Assembly: GCA_029959195.1 (NCBI GenBank)
Contig: CP114127.1
Location: forward strand, 496,001-560,000
DNA: 64,000 nucleotides
Direction of reading: 5' to 3'
Source of the DNA: Dictyophora rubrovolvata
Taxonomy: Eukaryota > Basidiomycota > Agaricomycetes > Phallales > Phallaceae
Each line of letters opens with the position of its first letter. Position 1 is the first letter of the stretch. Made by a program: the position numbers and the translations under genes. This document shows, in pieces, positions 1 to 10,571 of the stretch. The notes under the pieces were generated by a model that did not search any database, was not told where the DNA came from, and saw only the letters and a list, made by a program, of their open reading frames with translations.

Positions 1-546
1 CAAAAGCAGTCCTTGTCATTCAGTACGAGTGTAAAATTGAAACGTCGTGTCTTTTATGAATAAACCACTGGCCTAAACTGACTGATTTTGACATATTCTC
101 ATGATAAATATACTTATATATGTAGATGGTGATAGTGCGTGCAATAGGTTTTATATTGTGTACATGACTCCGACCATTCATAACCGTATCTGTAATCGAT
201 AAACCAAAGCCTTCAAGCGTATAAACTCATTTGGATTTTTGCGATATAAAGCTTAACACTTGTATGTAGATGGACAAAAGTCTATATTGCTCAACGTTCG
301 AATTTCCGTGATATTAGTTTACTCGACCTTTCGGAATAAGGCAAATAAATTCCAGGTAACTGGGACAAGTGTTACACTTGAGCGATCACACAAAGTACTT
401 AACATAAATGATCCTATTATTAATATATAACGCGTGTCTTAATTGAGATTTTGATGAATTTCTCTTTAGAACGTCTGCCCATTCCCGCTTATCTCAAATT
501 CTGGGCCCAGATCAGCGGTCATATAAACATCTGAAAGCACGAGGAT
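1..546. other. AT-rich flank without a recognised gene
   Basis: No open frame with convincing protein character and no RNA gene is visible on either strand. The stretch is AT-rich and precedes the 3' end of the minus-strand gene that stops at 547, so it probably contains that gene's 3' untranslated region. Confidence 0.5.
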
Positions 547-1737
547 TTACACACCAATTGGGCATACAGCAGACGCGTACATCACAAGATCAATATCTTT
601 GATGATGTCTTTGTCTCCTTTGCTACTGCTGTGACGAAGTCCCAAGAAGGAACGATTCGGACTCTCAAGCATTGAATGTGGCAAAATAAAATCTTCCCAC
701 GACTCTACAATCTGTTCAATTTGGGACTTACGTTTGTCGTGCTCTTTTTTATCTGTCTCTTCGGTCGGACAGAAACACGCTAGACCCATTGCTAGGCCAA
801 ATTCTCGGAAGGGCAGTCGTCCGCCAAGAGGGTTTTCCGTCTTGTTAAAATAATTGACGTGGAATAGTGTATCTATATGGGCCATATTTAAGCCGGTAAA
901 GCTGAGATATCACCATAATTACCCACCGACATCTTCCAAATAGCTGGCCTTCAATAGTTTGGCCCAGTTTTCGTTCTTGAGATCGGCGAAATAATGGGCA
1001 ATCCATAGGCCCATGCCGAGGTCAAGCGGATCCTTATGGCGAGACCTCCGAGGGACATGGTTCTCAACGATTATTTTCAAATCATTAATCTCTTTAGAGA
1101 GGATATTGGGATCCTGTCTATTGGCTTCCTGGAGCAAAGAGTACGCGAGATAGCCTTGCGCAGCGTCCATATTACCCTCATTAGACACAAGAACATCCGT
1201 TAGATCTGTATTCATTTTCCATACGATCCTTGGGCAAGGTCTTCTCTCAGTATAGACCACGAACTTGGGATGAACAGACTGCACGAGCTCGATGCCGAGA
1301 TCGTTATAAACCGCTTTATTCGTGACTTTTGAAAGTCTGTTGAGGGCGAACATCCATACTGTCAGGTAGTGATAATATTGTCCATCGCTATCCATACCGC
1401 TGGCCGCAATTTTTCCAATACGTAGCCCACCCCGAAGAGGATGTTGTTCGTTCGATCCAGGAAGACGCCTCGTTTGATCCCGCGTTGCACCCAAGACATC
1501 ATGTACGACTTGGACGAGGCGTTCAGCCAGGACAAGATATCTTGAATCTCGAGTTACGTGGTACAACGAAATGAAATTGCAAACAGCGAAAGCGTCTGTC
1601 CAGAGATACCGGCCATTGTGGCCGTGTGGGTTGGGAGGAAAGGCGTAACTGGTAAGCGCCGTGATGTCTTTCTCAAAGTTGCCATAGACTCGCTTCATGG
1701 CCTCAATGGCCTTTGGAAGATGCTTGTTGGATGTCAT
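547..1737 (-). CDS. conserved hypothetical protein, probable all-helical six-hairpin type fold
   Basis: Two exons (1737-927 and 872-547) join across a 54-nt GT-AG intron with a CTTAA branch-like site. The result is an uninterrupted 378-aa protein starting at the ATG at 1737. Visible conserved stretches are GRYLWTDAFAVCNFISLY near residue 42, HPLRGGLRIGK near 100, DSDGQYYHYLTVWMFALNR near 117, and GGRLPFREFGLAMGL toward the C-terminus. The protein is rich in amphipathic helices with repeated aromatic and glycine turns, as in (alpha/alpha)6-barrel proteins of the six-hairpin glycosidase type. That fold assignment is inference from the look of the sequence. I know similar proteins of unknown function exist in fungi and bacteria. 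There is no signal peptide or membrane segment, so it is probably cytosolic. No catalytic residues can be assigned. Confidence 0.8.
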
Positions 1738-2416
1738 GGTCGAATGATCTAGGATTGTTTTCTTTATTTCCTTTCGTCAGTTGAGTCTGCGGGATAACCT
1801 TCATCATCTTAGATAATCTGACGTCACCTACATAGTATCGTCCTAGACTATGTTGGTGAGACCTCTCGCTCACTCAAAGTCCTTTTTTGTTTATTTTCAG
1901 GTCATCTGTGAATATTGCTTGTCGCGTGAAAACAGGCCGCGATAGTACAGTAACACGGCTCAGCTCGAATTGAATGGTGTGAAGAGGAAATCAAACCGAG
2001 ATTCAACCAAATTTTCAAATATTACTCCAGCAAATTATTACGTATTACCTCATGCAGACTAACGAAACAAGTAACATGCGTTATCGCGTTATCATTGAAC
2101 AATCAACTTCAAGCATACCAAAATCCTGACTGATATAGAATTTTACCTTTAAATTAATTTCTGACATCATTGTTTTTATGCAGTGATTGGATACAATTTC
2201 TAAAACAGGGACCTCTGTCGCTAAATTACAAAAGCCTAACAAACCTGTGACGCCATCAGTGTGACTTCGTTTTTTTTTTTTTTTAGAAAAAATCAACTTT
2301 TTCGTGACCACGCTTCTCGCAAAAGCCCCCAAGTCTTTTTTTCTCCTTCGACCTCTTCAAAAACCTCAATCAAATCCAGTGCGTTCAGATCAGTACGAAA
2401 TGGCGTTTAGACAACC
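1738..2416. other. intergenic, no gene seen
   Basis: This is the upstream region of the minus-strand gene that starts at 1737, followed by AT-rich sequence with a poly-T run near 2270-2284. No protein family was recognised on either strand. Faint remains of the N-terminal half of the TMA64-like relic could lie at 2300-2416, but the frames there show no clear similarity. Confidence 0.4.
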
Positions 2417-3428
2417 ATGCCTGAAGGTATACCTTGCCGGCCCGCGTACGTGTTGTTGCTTGGCACCGCAATCAACATTAAAAATTCATCTCACAAAAAT
2501 CTGACGTCGTTTTTGAAAACGCTCGAGAAAGAAAGTTTACTCGAGCTTACGGATTTCAAAGGGGATTTGAATATGAAGTGTATAAAACGATCAGCGATGT
2601 AGAAGAGCAAACCGTAAACGAGACGTCGGAACGAAAAGAACGTAGAAGAATGCTTGTATGGAGGTTCTGGATCCCCTCAAATTCTACAATCAAACATCTT
2701 TTTGAATTGTGTCGTAAAGAGTGGGTACCCCATACATCTTTTTGAATTGTGTCGTAAAGAATGGGTACCCCATACATCATGCCTGAATTTATATCAATTT
2801 TTTTTTCCGATTTAGCACTAAAGGATTTTATACTCTCGGAGAGCTCTTAACCGTCGTTAACGAATATATTGCTCAACATTCCTTGGCTAATACGAAAAAC
2901 GATCAATTGATCATTTTGGACCAAACCTTGCGCAACGCAGTTCTGAAACCTGGACAAGAGAAAGGTTCCCAGTCTATCAAGGGAGGTTATATTGTACCAT
3001 CTCTTTGCAAAAATATGGAACCATGGTATGAGATTATTATCAATGACGAAGAGCCAGTTCGCCGGTAAGGTTTTACAACCAATAACATATCAATAACTCT
3101 TTCTCTTTTACAATAGAAAAGGTGAACTGAAATCAATTGAAGTAACATCCCGGGGAGGTGACCGAAACCAAACTTTAGTGAAGTTTTTCCAGCCCTTTTT
3201 TAATACGTCCAGATCTCTTGTCCAGCGAATTGAGGAGAATCTGTTCTGCGCCGGCAGATGGTTAGTCACTTGTCTCAGCTAAAATGGCGTCTGGCGTTAA
3301 GTAGTGTTTTTAGCAACCAATGATGTAAAGGGGGTCCGGTGGTAACAGTTCGGGGGAAACATGTTAAACCAGTTGTCGGTTTATTGCTCTCACAAGGAGT
3401 TCCCATACGGTATATTTCTAGTGCCTAA
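2417..3428 (+). pseudogene. relic of translation factor TMA64/eIF2D (C-terminal half)
   Basis: Pieces in consecutive order match the C-terminal half of eIF2D (yeast Tma64), which binds the 40S ribosome and helps recycle or initiate. First comes a CRPAY segment followed by INIKNSSHKNLTSFLKTLEK and KGDLN (2432-2570). A linker with WRFWIPSNSTIKHLFE follows (about 2660-2715). Next is a SWIB-like part, KGFYTLGELLTVVNEYI (about 2818-3067). Then comes an exon with EPWYEIIINDEEPVRR and RKGELKSIEV (to about 3258), and finally the SUI1-type end GKHVKPVVGLLLSQGVP, with a stop at 3426-3428. Introns at about 3066-3117 and 3257-3312 keep GT-AG borders. Frame is lost near 2570 and again in the G-run near 3328, and no N-terminal PUA half is recognisable upstream. 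I therefore call it a broken copy. A functional homologue elsewhere in the genome is expected but cannot be seen here. Confidence 0.75.
2694..2773. repeat. 40-bp perfect-register tandem duplication
   Basis: Two adjacent 40-bp units (2694-2733 and 2734-2773) differ at one base, followed by a 5-base start of a third. The unit contains TTGTGTCGTAAAG and GGGTACCCCAT. It lies at the 3' edge of an exon of the TMA64-like relic, so one copy carries coding sequence plus a potential splice donor and the other sits in what should be the intron. Confidence 0.9.
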
Positions 3429-3889
3429 GAAGCTTCAACGAAAGAAGAAATGGTATCTTATCATAAGACTTCGTTGGCTTTCTCTTGTAAGCGCTAGCCG
3501 TGTCAGTTTATTTGTTTTGATACTGTCTCATCACTCGCTGCATTTTATATTACTCAGGTTTAGTAGCTAATACTTTGCGTACTTATATACATATGTGTCG
3601 TCAAGCCTCCACGACGCAAATGTCCATTGCGGTCGGTTTTCTTTGGACTTCACACACGCGCGAATTTATAGGACTTCCGTTCTCTATTGACACGTAGTCT
3701 GTTGACACGTAGACTATACAACTCTTTCCTTTGACCCATCGGCGATTTTCCTCGAGTCCTGGAAGCGTTAAGTGAGTATTGTGTTTGTACCTCTCAACTT
3801 AAAGAGGTCGGCTCCGATATCGAATCCATAGCTACGCGTGTACATCCATCGTAGATTATACGGCGACAAGGCTAGTATGTAACGAGATG

Positions 3890-4255
3890 AAATGGGGTCA
3901 TAGCGTATGATGCACGATGAATCGCCACATGGTGATTGACACGAGAATCGAACGCAACATTTATTATATCGTATTCCTTGTCTGCGTCGCCAATTACTGG
4001 GTCTATATTTGGAAAGCGCGCGAAAAATTGGCGCTGATGTTGCTGTTGCTCTGCCTCTGCACAACTTGGTCTTCCGGTCTCTGAAATCTCCTAGGATTAT
4101 CGTGCAATGGACAGGAGTTACACGACCTTCTTATCTGTCTGGTCCGGAAATTCGACATATGTACGTACGTATTACCGGGTGCCAACTCACATGCATGCCG
4201 CCCATAATATGAGAACTCATCGATAGATCGCCTTCCAGGTTCTTTATGTGTCATC
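3890..4255 (-). other. possible two-exon coding fragment, unidentified
   Basis: Reading leftwards from 4255, one frame encodes a peptide with SIDEFSYYGRHACELAP. A potential GT-AG intron follows (about 4172-4089), and a second open stretch reads FFARFPNIDPVIGDADKEYD down to about 3900. The composition looks protein-like, but I recognise no family. The start is uncertain and the frame ends within 60 codons after the second segment. It may be a remnant of a dead gene. Confidence 0.25.
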
Positions 4256-5333
4256 AGATAAAGAACATTGCATTTCGCTCCGAAAGGATATCAAAGTGCA
4301 CGCACCTTCAAGAGACAAAGCCCAACTCGCGAGTCGCACCAATCACTGCCTTCTCATCAAATGGGCATTTTGTATGTGATTTATTCTGTTGATTTGTTCC
4401 TAAGCAATGACCAGGTTCGCATTGACATGGTTGGTAGTATCACGTATCGAGAATAAAAGTTAGCCATAGCTAGTTGATTGAACTCGGATGGCTCGGAAAT
4501 CACTAGTCACTCCCCATGTCGCACGGACACCTTCTATTTACTATCACATCGCGCTTTCCTCTTTGGCACACGACTTCACCATCATCAAAGCTTTAGCGAT
4601 CTCAGTTCCGAGATATTAGTCTCGCAAATTTCTTTCAGAACATTCAGCTATAGGTTGAGGTAGGCGCCGAAAGAGACTGGTTCCTGGAATACCAAGAAGA
4701 GCAGGATCTTTATCGGACTATTTGAAATTTGTGCAAATGTGGCAGATGAACGGGCTGATAAACAGTGCTTCAAATACTCACTGAGGACCCTAGTGAGCTC
4801 CGATGCCACAGCCCTAGGCGACACCCTTACACAGGATGTCCGAGCCATCATCGTCACGAGGAGCTTGTGCGCTGTCGATGAATTACAACAACTGTCGCGT
4901 TCGTGTCTCACTCAGGTATCACCGCCTCAACTCAGCTTACACCAACGCCAAATACCCATAGGCGTTCGGGGGGGATCACAGGTTTTATTTTTATCGGATG
5001 GCCAGGAACTGCAGAACAGAGAACAAAAAAGCAATGACACTTGGAAAATTATTTTCCGAAACGAAGCGAATGTAAATCAGCTGTTTACATATGTATGTAT
5101 CTCGTGTATCTCACACATAACCTGTTTGGGATTAGTGAACTGGGAAGCAGGGTCGGTCCGTTGAGAAGTCGCCCGCCGCGCTTATAGCCTTATAGATTTA
5201 TACAAACAAAATAATCGATCATATCAAGACGAAAAACCCAGCTGGAGGCATTAGACTTTAAGGTCCGTAATTGCCTGTACTTCGCCTAGGAGCGGCAATA
5301 CTCTCAGCCAACTGTAGGTTCCTCTCCTTAGAG

Positions 5334-5340
5334 TATAAAA
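5334..5340 (+). promoter_or_regulatory. TATA box of the SUR7-like gene
   Basis: TATAAAA lies 107 bp upstream of the ATG at 5447, and a pyrimidine-rich tract (about 5376-5401) lies between them, as is common near transcription starts in fungi. Confidence 0.55.
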
Positions 5341-5446
5341 AAGCTTAGGTTTGCTTCCAAAAACCCCCCTGCCAGTCAAGCTCCAGCCTCCCTCCCCCTT
5401 GCTTGCTTATCGTTCCCGCCGTCAAACGCTTTCGAGTCTCATATTA

Positions 5447-6421
5447 ATGGCAGATATAAAACGCCTTTCTGGAATTGCCCTCTTCTTCGCGGCCTTTATA
5501 TTGATGTTGGTTGCCTCTGTGTCAGTGCCATCTTTTAAACCGGTGGACATCGTTCACACATCCGCGAGCTTTCCGGGTCTTTTCGAGGAAGTCCGAGTAT
5601 GTTTATATATCATATAATTTTTCATAAAAAGATTATTTTATATATTCCTAAATTCCATAGTACGGTATTTGGGGTGCTTGTGGCATAGTAGAGCTTGCGG
5701 GCTCTGCGGAAGTTGTGGTGTGTAAGGATCTAGGACATGGATATTCCACCACCCAAAGCAGTATGCATTCATGTTTTTAAGAGTTTAAAACATAATTGAT
5801 GGTTCATCCAATCAGGTCTCGCGTTCAGTAATCGCCAATTACAGAGTGCTGGTGTCGAGTCTAGTTGGACCAGAGGTCTAGTTACTCATCCGATCGGTAA
5901 GCCGTGCAACAATTCATCACCTCATGGTATTTAACATTTCTCGTTTGTTGTGATAGCTACGGCCATCGTTTTCGTAGCATTTGTGACTTCGATTGTGGTC
6001 GCAAACCAACTGTGGGTGTATTTTCGCATAAATGGTTGAGGACGACAAAAGCTAAAACAATTGCCAAGAATCACTATTCTCATAGGCGCTGTGGGAGCAC
6101 TAGTGACACTGATTGCCATAGCGATTGATATTGCGTTTAACATCCTAACGCGCCATGCTGTAGACAAAATCACAGATTTAGCTTCTACTTCCTTCGGACC
6201 AGGTAAATACAAATTTCTTTGTTTCGAGCTCGGTTCTTTTATTTTCAATTTGACATTCAAATCGCCTAGGTTTTTACCTGACCCTGGTCGGATTCGTCGC
6301 CACCCTTGCAGGCGTAGTTCTTGTGTTCATACATAGACGCGAAAATGCCAGCTGGGACTCAGATTCTGGTTCTATCTCGTTGGATTTCTTGAAGAAACCG
6401 TTGGCGCGCTTTAAGAATTAA
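5447..6421 (+). CDS. SUR7/PalI family four-helix membrane protein
   Basis: Six exons (5447-5596, 5661-5760, 5816-5896, 5957-6034, 6086-6202, 6270-6421) add up to exactly 226 codons (225 aa), all with GT-AG borders. Four hydrophobic segments are visible: ALFFAAFILMLVASVSV near the N-terminus, ATAIVFVAFVTSIVVANQLW, GALVTLIAIAIDIAFNIL, and FYLTLVGFVATLAGVVLVFI. After the first helix comes an extracellular loop with YGIWGACG, matching the G-x-W-x-x-C type signature of SUR7/PalI (Rim9) proteins. The cytosolic tail after the last helix is short and basic (HRRENASW). By family it should act in the plasma membrane, either in eisosome/cortical organisation or in the Rim/Pal pH-sensing pathway. The sequence does not decide between these. 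A TATA box lies 107 bp upstream. Confidence 0.85.
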
Positions 6422-6904
6422 TCATGAATGATACGATTTATAACATTTTTACGGTCATGCCTCCTGTTGTATCCTAATCGATACGTTACTATTTAATTTT
6501 CAATATTCAGCATCATTGTTGTAAAATTTCCTTTTTCATCACCATGACGATCTTGCCTCAATTGGGAAGCAAACCGGTGTATATGAAGACCGGTGAATGT
6601 GTGTATACATGGTGTTCTGATCTGTCCTGATACAGGAACTGGTTCGCCAGGGAACCTTTTTGCCACGGCTTCGAAGAAGCGTTTGTCCCATGCGTGGGCA
6701 CAAGTTCCGAGTGCTAATGAGCGCTGATGGCACAATGCCACTGATCGGCAGTGATCAAGATGCATACGCGCTCGACTAAAACAGTACTGGCAAGAGGATA
6801 TTTCATCAACAAATGAAGAGTTATACACGACGTATTTTATTCGTAGATGTTTCTAGTGTACAGCCATCAACTTTGCGACATTTGCTAATCTGTTTAGATG
6901 AATA
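6422..6904. other. 3' flank of SUR7-like gene, no gene seen
   Basis: No convincing coding frame is present on either strand. The segment leads directly into the left arm of the large palindrome at 6905. Confidence 0.4.
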
Positions 6905-7635
6905 TCAGAAAAGAGCTGATGCTACAAATTTGAAACCAGGAGTCAGATCGAGAACTGCGCCGAGATGACGGCTGATTTTATTTGTGGATTGGCCATGAGA
7001 AGCGTTTTCAAGAAATGAACGATGGTGGTAGCTCTTACCCGAATCGCCTTTTTAGTTGGTTTGTCCCAAATTGCTCCGTCGACAAAATCCGGGCCTTTTC
7101 TTTTGCAGGTTGGCTGAACATTTTTGAAACGACCTGTTATTAGTTTTCTGCGGCTCCAATGAACTTGGGAGTTATACTTAATATAGGCAGTGAGGTACGA
7201 CATTCTTGAGCGGGGTCACTGTCAGGCTGATAGTAAAAGAGGAGGTTTATTTATGTGGTGTCAAGCTTATTACTCTTCCTCCTCCTTTACTATCAGCAAC
7301 CCCGCTCAAGAACGTCGGGCCTTACTGCCTACTGAGTATCTCCTCCAATGATTTTTCATTGGAGTTTAAAACTAACAGGCTTTTCACAATAATCTCTCAA
7401 GGTTCCAACGCCCCAAACTCGAACCGCAGCTAACCTGCAAGAGACCCGGGTTTTGTCGACGGTGGCCAAACAATTTAGAACAAATACAGACACCAACTAA
7501 AAAGGCGATTCAAGTAAAAGCTACGATCATTGTTCATTTCTTGAAAACGCCCAATCCGCAAAGAAAACCAGCCGCCATCCCATCGTAAGGCTCGATCTGA
7601 CTCCTGACGTCAAATTTTCATCAGCTCTTTTCTGA
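6905..7635. repeat. large imperfect palindrome (about 340-bp arms)
   Basis: The left arm starts with TCAGAAAAGAGCTGATG at 6905. The right arm ends with its complement at 7619-7635. Matching internal landmarks include the GGAGTCAGATCGAG block, TTTTCAAGAAATGAACRATG, AATCGCCTTTTTAGTTGGT, TTCTTGAGCGGGGT and TGATAGTAAAAGAGGAGG, each present in inverse order on the right. The symmetry centre is near 7262. The arms differ by several short insertions and deletions, so the structure is not recent. No open frame fits a transposase, so it is probably a non-autonomous foldback element or an inverted insertion of the same repeat. Confidence 0.8.
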
Positions 7636-8180
7636 TGCGCGTCTGAGTAGATTGAGACAGCGGGTTGGTGTAATGAATGGGCGTGCCCAGCGCACTTCGG
7701 GAAAAGCCAGCCATACCAGAACGCGACCCACAAAAGATTCAAAGGAACCACTGGCGCGAGCCGAGTGCATTGCGTTGTCGGCGTTACTCGACGGGTGTGG
7801 AACAGTGAAATGTGCTCGACGACCTGCTTTTTCGGGTTGAGTCGGATTGTTGCGACCAGATAGGAAAGGCGAATTCCGACATTTGACATTCGAATGAAAT
7901 CTCGAGGTCGAAGCAGGGGAAGTTGTGTTGCTGATTTCATGGGGCAAGCTCAGCCCAGTTTATATAGAGCGCGAGAGGCCCCAGCCGTGTCCGCACGATG
8001 CACGTACTGCGTCCTTCGATCTACAGTATGGTCCTCAAGGCCTCAATATCAATGTCCACCCAGGCGTGGACCGCTAGCAATGGTTTTCCAAGAGTATGGA
8101 CCGAAGCTCCATGTTTGTGTTCATGTGAGAAGAGACGTCAGAGTCCAAAGAATTGCTTACTATGCACCTGATGGCGTATC
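7636..8180 (+). repeat. copy of a dispersed non-coding repeat family (copy a)
   Basis: This segment shares ordered modules with 10385-11464 and 29455-29935. The first is the run CTGAGTAGATTGAGAC followed by GCGGGTTGG (7647-7677). Next is AATGTGCTCGACGACCT (about 7808-7826). Then comes TTGTGTTGCTGATTTCATGG with the TATA-containing TTTATATAGAGCG, and a block ending in GCTAGCAATGGTTTTCC and GTATGGACC (7921-8103). No coding capacity is seen. A TATATAG element within the repeat suggests that it once carried a Pol II promoter. Confidence 0.65.
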
Positions 8181-10033
8181 GGGCGGTCTTGTGTCTAGTC
8201 CTTGTTTTTTTTGGAGGAATAAGACATGCAGTAGTAGACGACAATGGGTCTCGGGGCGGATTGCAACATGAATTAAGGCAACGGACAAAGGTTGAACGTT
8301 GAATGTTGATCGCCAGACTTGTAATCCTTTTGAGTCATTTTTCAATCAAAGACCTCCACCACTAATGCGGGGTGACGGGGATTTTTCCCAAAGTTTTGAA
8401 GTATATTTTTCCAACTGTGTTGCTATTCGTCGCTTTCAAATAACTAGATTCAGTCATAGTATATCATATTGATTGATTGATTTATAAAATCCAGAAAGAA
8501 TAGTCCCTACATTGACGCTTTTTTTCGTGTGAAGGAATATTACGTGTCGACGGGAAAGGCAGCAGCAGATCCCAAGAAAGCTAAAAACTTGATTTGTTGT
8601 TTCAGAATTTTCTGCTCGGACACTTTTATCGATGCTGTTAGTGGCAGGTACGATGTAGAGGGAGACGAATATCATCATATGCCAGAGGTGACATGATTGT
8701 CTAAACACCATTTCGTAACGCGCAGGATTTGATTGAGGTTTTTTGAAGAAGTCAAAGGAGAAATAGAGACTTCGTGGGTTTTGCTAGACCCGCGGTCGCG
8801 AATTGGTCGCAAAGAAAGTCCAAATTTTCTCAAAACAAACTCTGATGGCGTCAAGGTTTTGTTGGGCTTTTGACGACGGTAGCCAACCAGATAAACACAA
8901 TGCATAGTGCAGAGGTCCAACCCTCCGAGTCTCGTCATTTCGGTAGGCATCTTTTGTGTCCATCGCTTGCGTTGAAATCGTATCCAATCACTGTGCAGAA
9001 AGACAACGAGGGCAAAATTCTATATCAATTGAGTGAATCAATCAAAGATTTTGGTATAAAGTTGTTGATTGTTCGATGATAATGCACGATACTTGTTTCC
9101 CGTAGTACTATACGCGGCGTCATTGTACAAGTTGACATGACGCATGATGTGACGCGCGTGACATGGAAAGTTGGCGGAAAGTCCGTTCCCGTGCGAACAT
9201 CAATCTACATAGCCTCATCAACGTGAACTCTGTTAAAATGTCTGTTAGAAAACGACCCAAGATTGGTCGTCGTATTCTGGATTCTAACGGTGGCGCGGAA
9301 GCAAATCCTATCCAGCAATACCATCTAATACACTCAGAACGTTCAGATGTTCGGTTTTTTTTTCATGCAAGAGTCTCGAAAGGTATGTCTTTTATCCTTT
9401 CTGGCATGAACGGAGGATGGAACTCGGAAGCTTAGAAAAGTCAGTGGAATAGTTTCCTTTAACGTTTTCCCCCGAACTTTGTAATGACTCTTTAGTGCCC
9501 ACGTTTTCTTCATGGACAAAGCACAGTTTTTCTGTCATTTCACCGCTGTAGAAGAACATGGTGGTGGATGATGATATCTGATAACCCATGACACGAGACT
9601 CCCCATATCATATCGTAACAACCTGGTCTGCTGTGCACTTCCGTGAGTCCGCCCGTATCACGACCTTGTGGGTCAATGTTGAACGATGCGAATATGGATA
9701 GTTACGGATTTTGGTTGGAAGATCCTGCATTTCTCAAGGATGAACGCGATCCAATGGGGTGAAGCTCACACAGTCGTCAAAAGATCGTCTTTCACTCTAG
9801 ACCCTCACCAGTAGTGAGGAATTTATTCTGGTCCGTATCTAAAAACAATTTCCGATAATATACAACTTCTTTAGGCCAATTATCTGGATAATCTCTTGGA
9901 ATACGCAGTGTTTTCATGAAATGATCATCGCGGCCTTTAGTGAAATTGCTTCTTGTTTAGTGATGTTCTTCTGTCGCTGTTTTGGTCGCCGGTTGATTGA
10001 GTCGATGGTGTGGTCACCATGCGCAGTCTGAAG
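8181..10033. other. gene-poor stretch
   Basis: Short open frames occur on both strands (for example 8675-8987 minus and 9163-9435 plus). None shows a domain, a conserved intron pattern or a family resemblance. I see nothing that can be supported as a gene or RNA. Confidence 0.35.
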
Positions 10034-10123
10034 AACATGTCTTGAACGATCTGTTGTTAGTTCAGAAAAACTGTGAAGCCCCAGTATCTTCTAAACAAAC
10101 AACATATCATTCAAGACATGTTT
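10034..10123. repeat. 25-bp inverted repeat with short loop
   Basis: Arms AACATGTCTTGAACGATCTG... (10034-10058) and ...ATCATTCAAGACATGTT (10099-10123) are complementary at about 23 of 25 positions, around a 40-nt loop. It may be a small MITE remnant or a transcribed hairpin. Confidence 0.6.
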
Positions 10124-10384
10124 GAGCAACCCCAGACAGCACGCCCCATACGCATAATTATTAGTAGTCCCTTGTAGCAATCTCTGGGGTTGCGTGAACA
10201 GCACAACCTGTTTTCAAATCAGCTTCGACAAACGAATAGTCATTGGGAGCAAACTTGATATATTCGTTTTGGGATAAAGGCGATGTTGAGCGAGCGGTGA
10301 GTGTTGTTCTGGAGGCACGAACTGACCTCGTCGACTTTCCTTCCTTGCCCAATTGGTCGCTTTCATGGGTCGACTCGTTCTCGC

Positions 10385-10490
10385 ATGGCTGGTTTCCCGA
10401 AGTGCGATGGGCAAATCCATTGAACCGCTCGAGTTACCCCAACCCGCCGTCTCAATCTACCCAGATGAGCACCGGAAAGGAGGTTGCAAG
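10385..10490 (-). repeat. inverted module of the dispersed repeat family
   Basis: Read on the minus strand, this segment contains TGGGTAGATTGAGACGGCGG, then GGTTGGGGTAACTCGAGC and CGCACTTCGGGAAACCAGCC. These correspond to 7647-7710 on the plus strand and to 29492-29532. It marks a copy of the family in opposite orientation to the segments that follow it. Confidence 0.6.
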
Positions 10491-10571
10491 TGAGGAGTCA
10501 GATCAAGAACTGGCATGCGTTGCTCATTGATAGCCCGCTCATATAGAGCGGGTGTAAACACTGGAGGCCCA

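Larger units (their letters stand above)
3429..5446. other. gene-poor stretch upstream of the SUR7-like gene
   Basis: No recognisable gene was found apart from the doubtful minus-strand fragment at 3890-4255. Several open frames (for example 4739-5164 on the plus strand) lack family resemblance, splice support or composition that would single them out. A good TATA element for the downstream gene occurs at 5334-5340. Confidence 0.4.

Noticed and set aside
4739-5164. 141-codon open frame on the plus strand
   Set aside because: No domain, no family resemblance and no splice context. The low-complexity composition is like other chance frames nearby.
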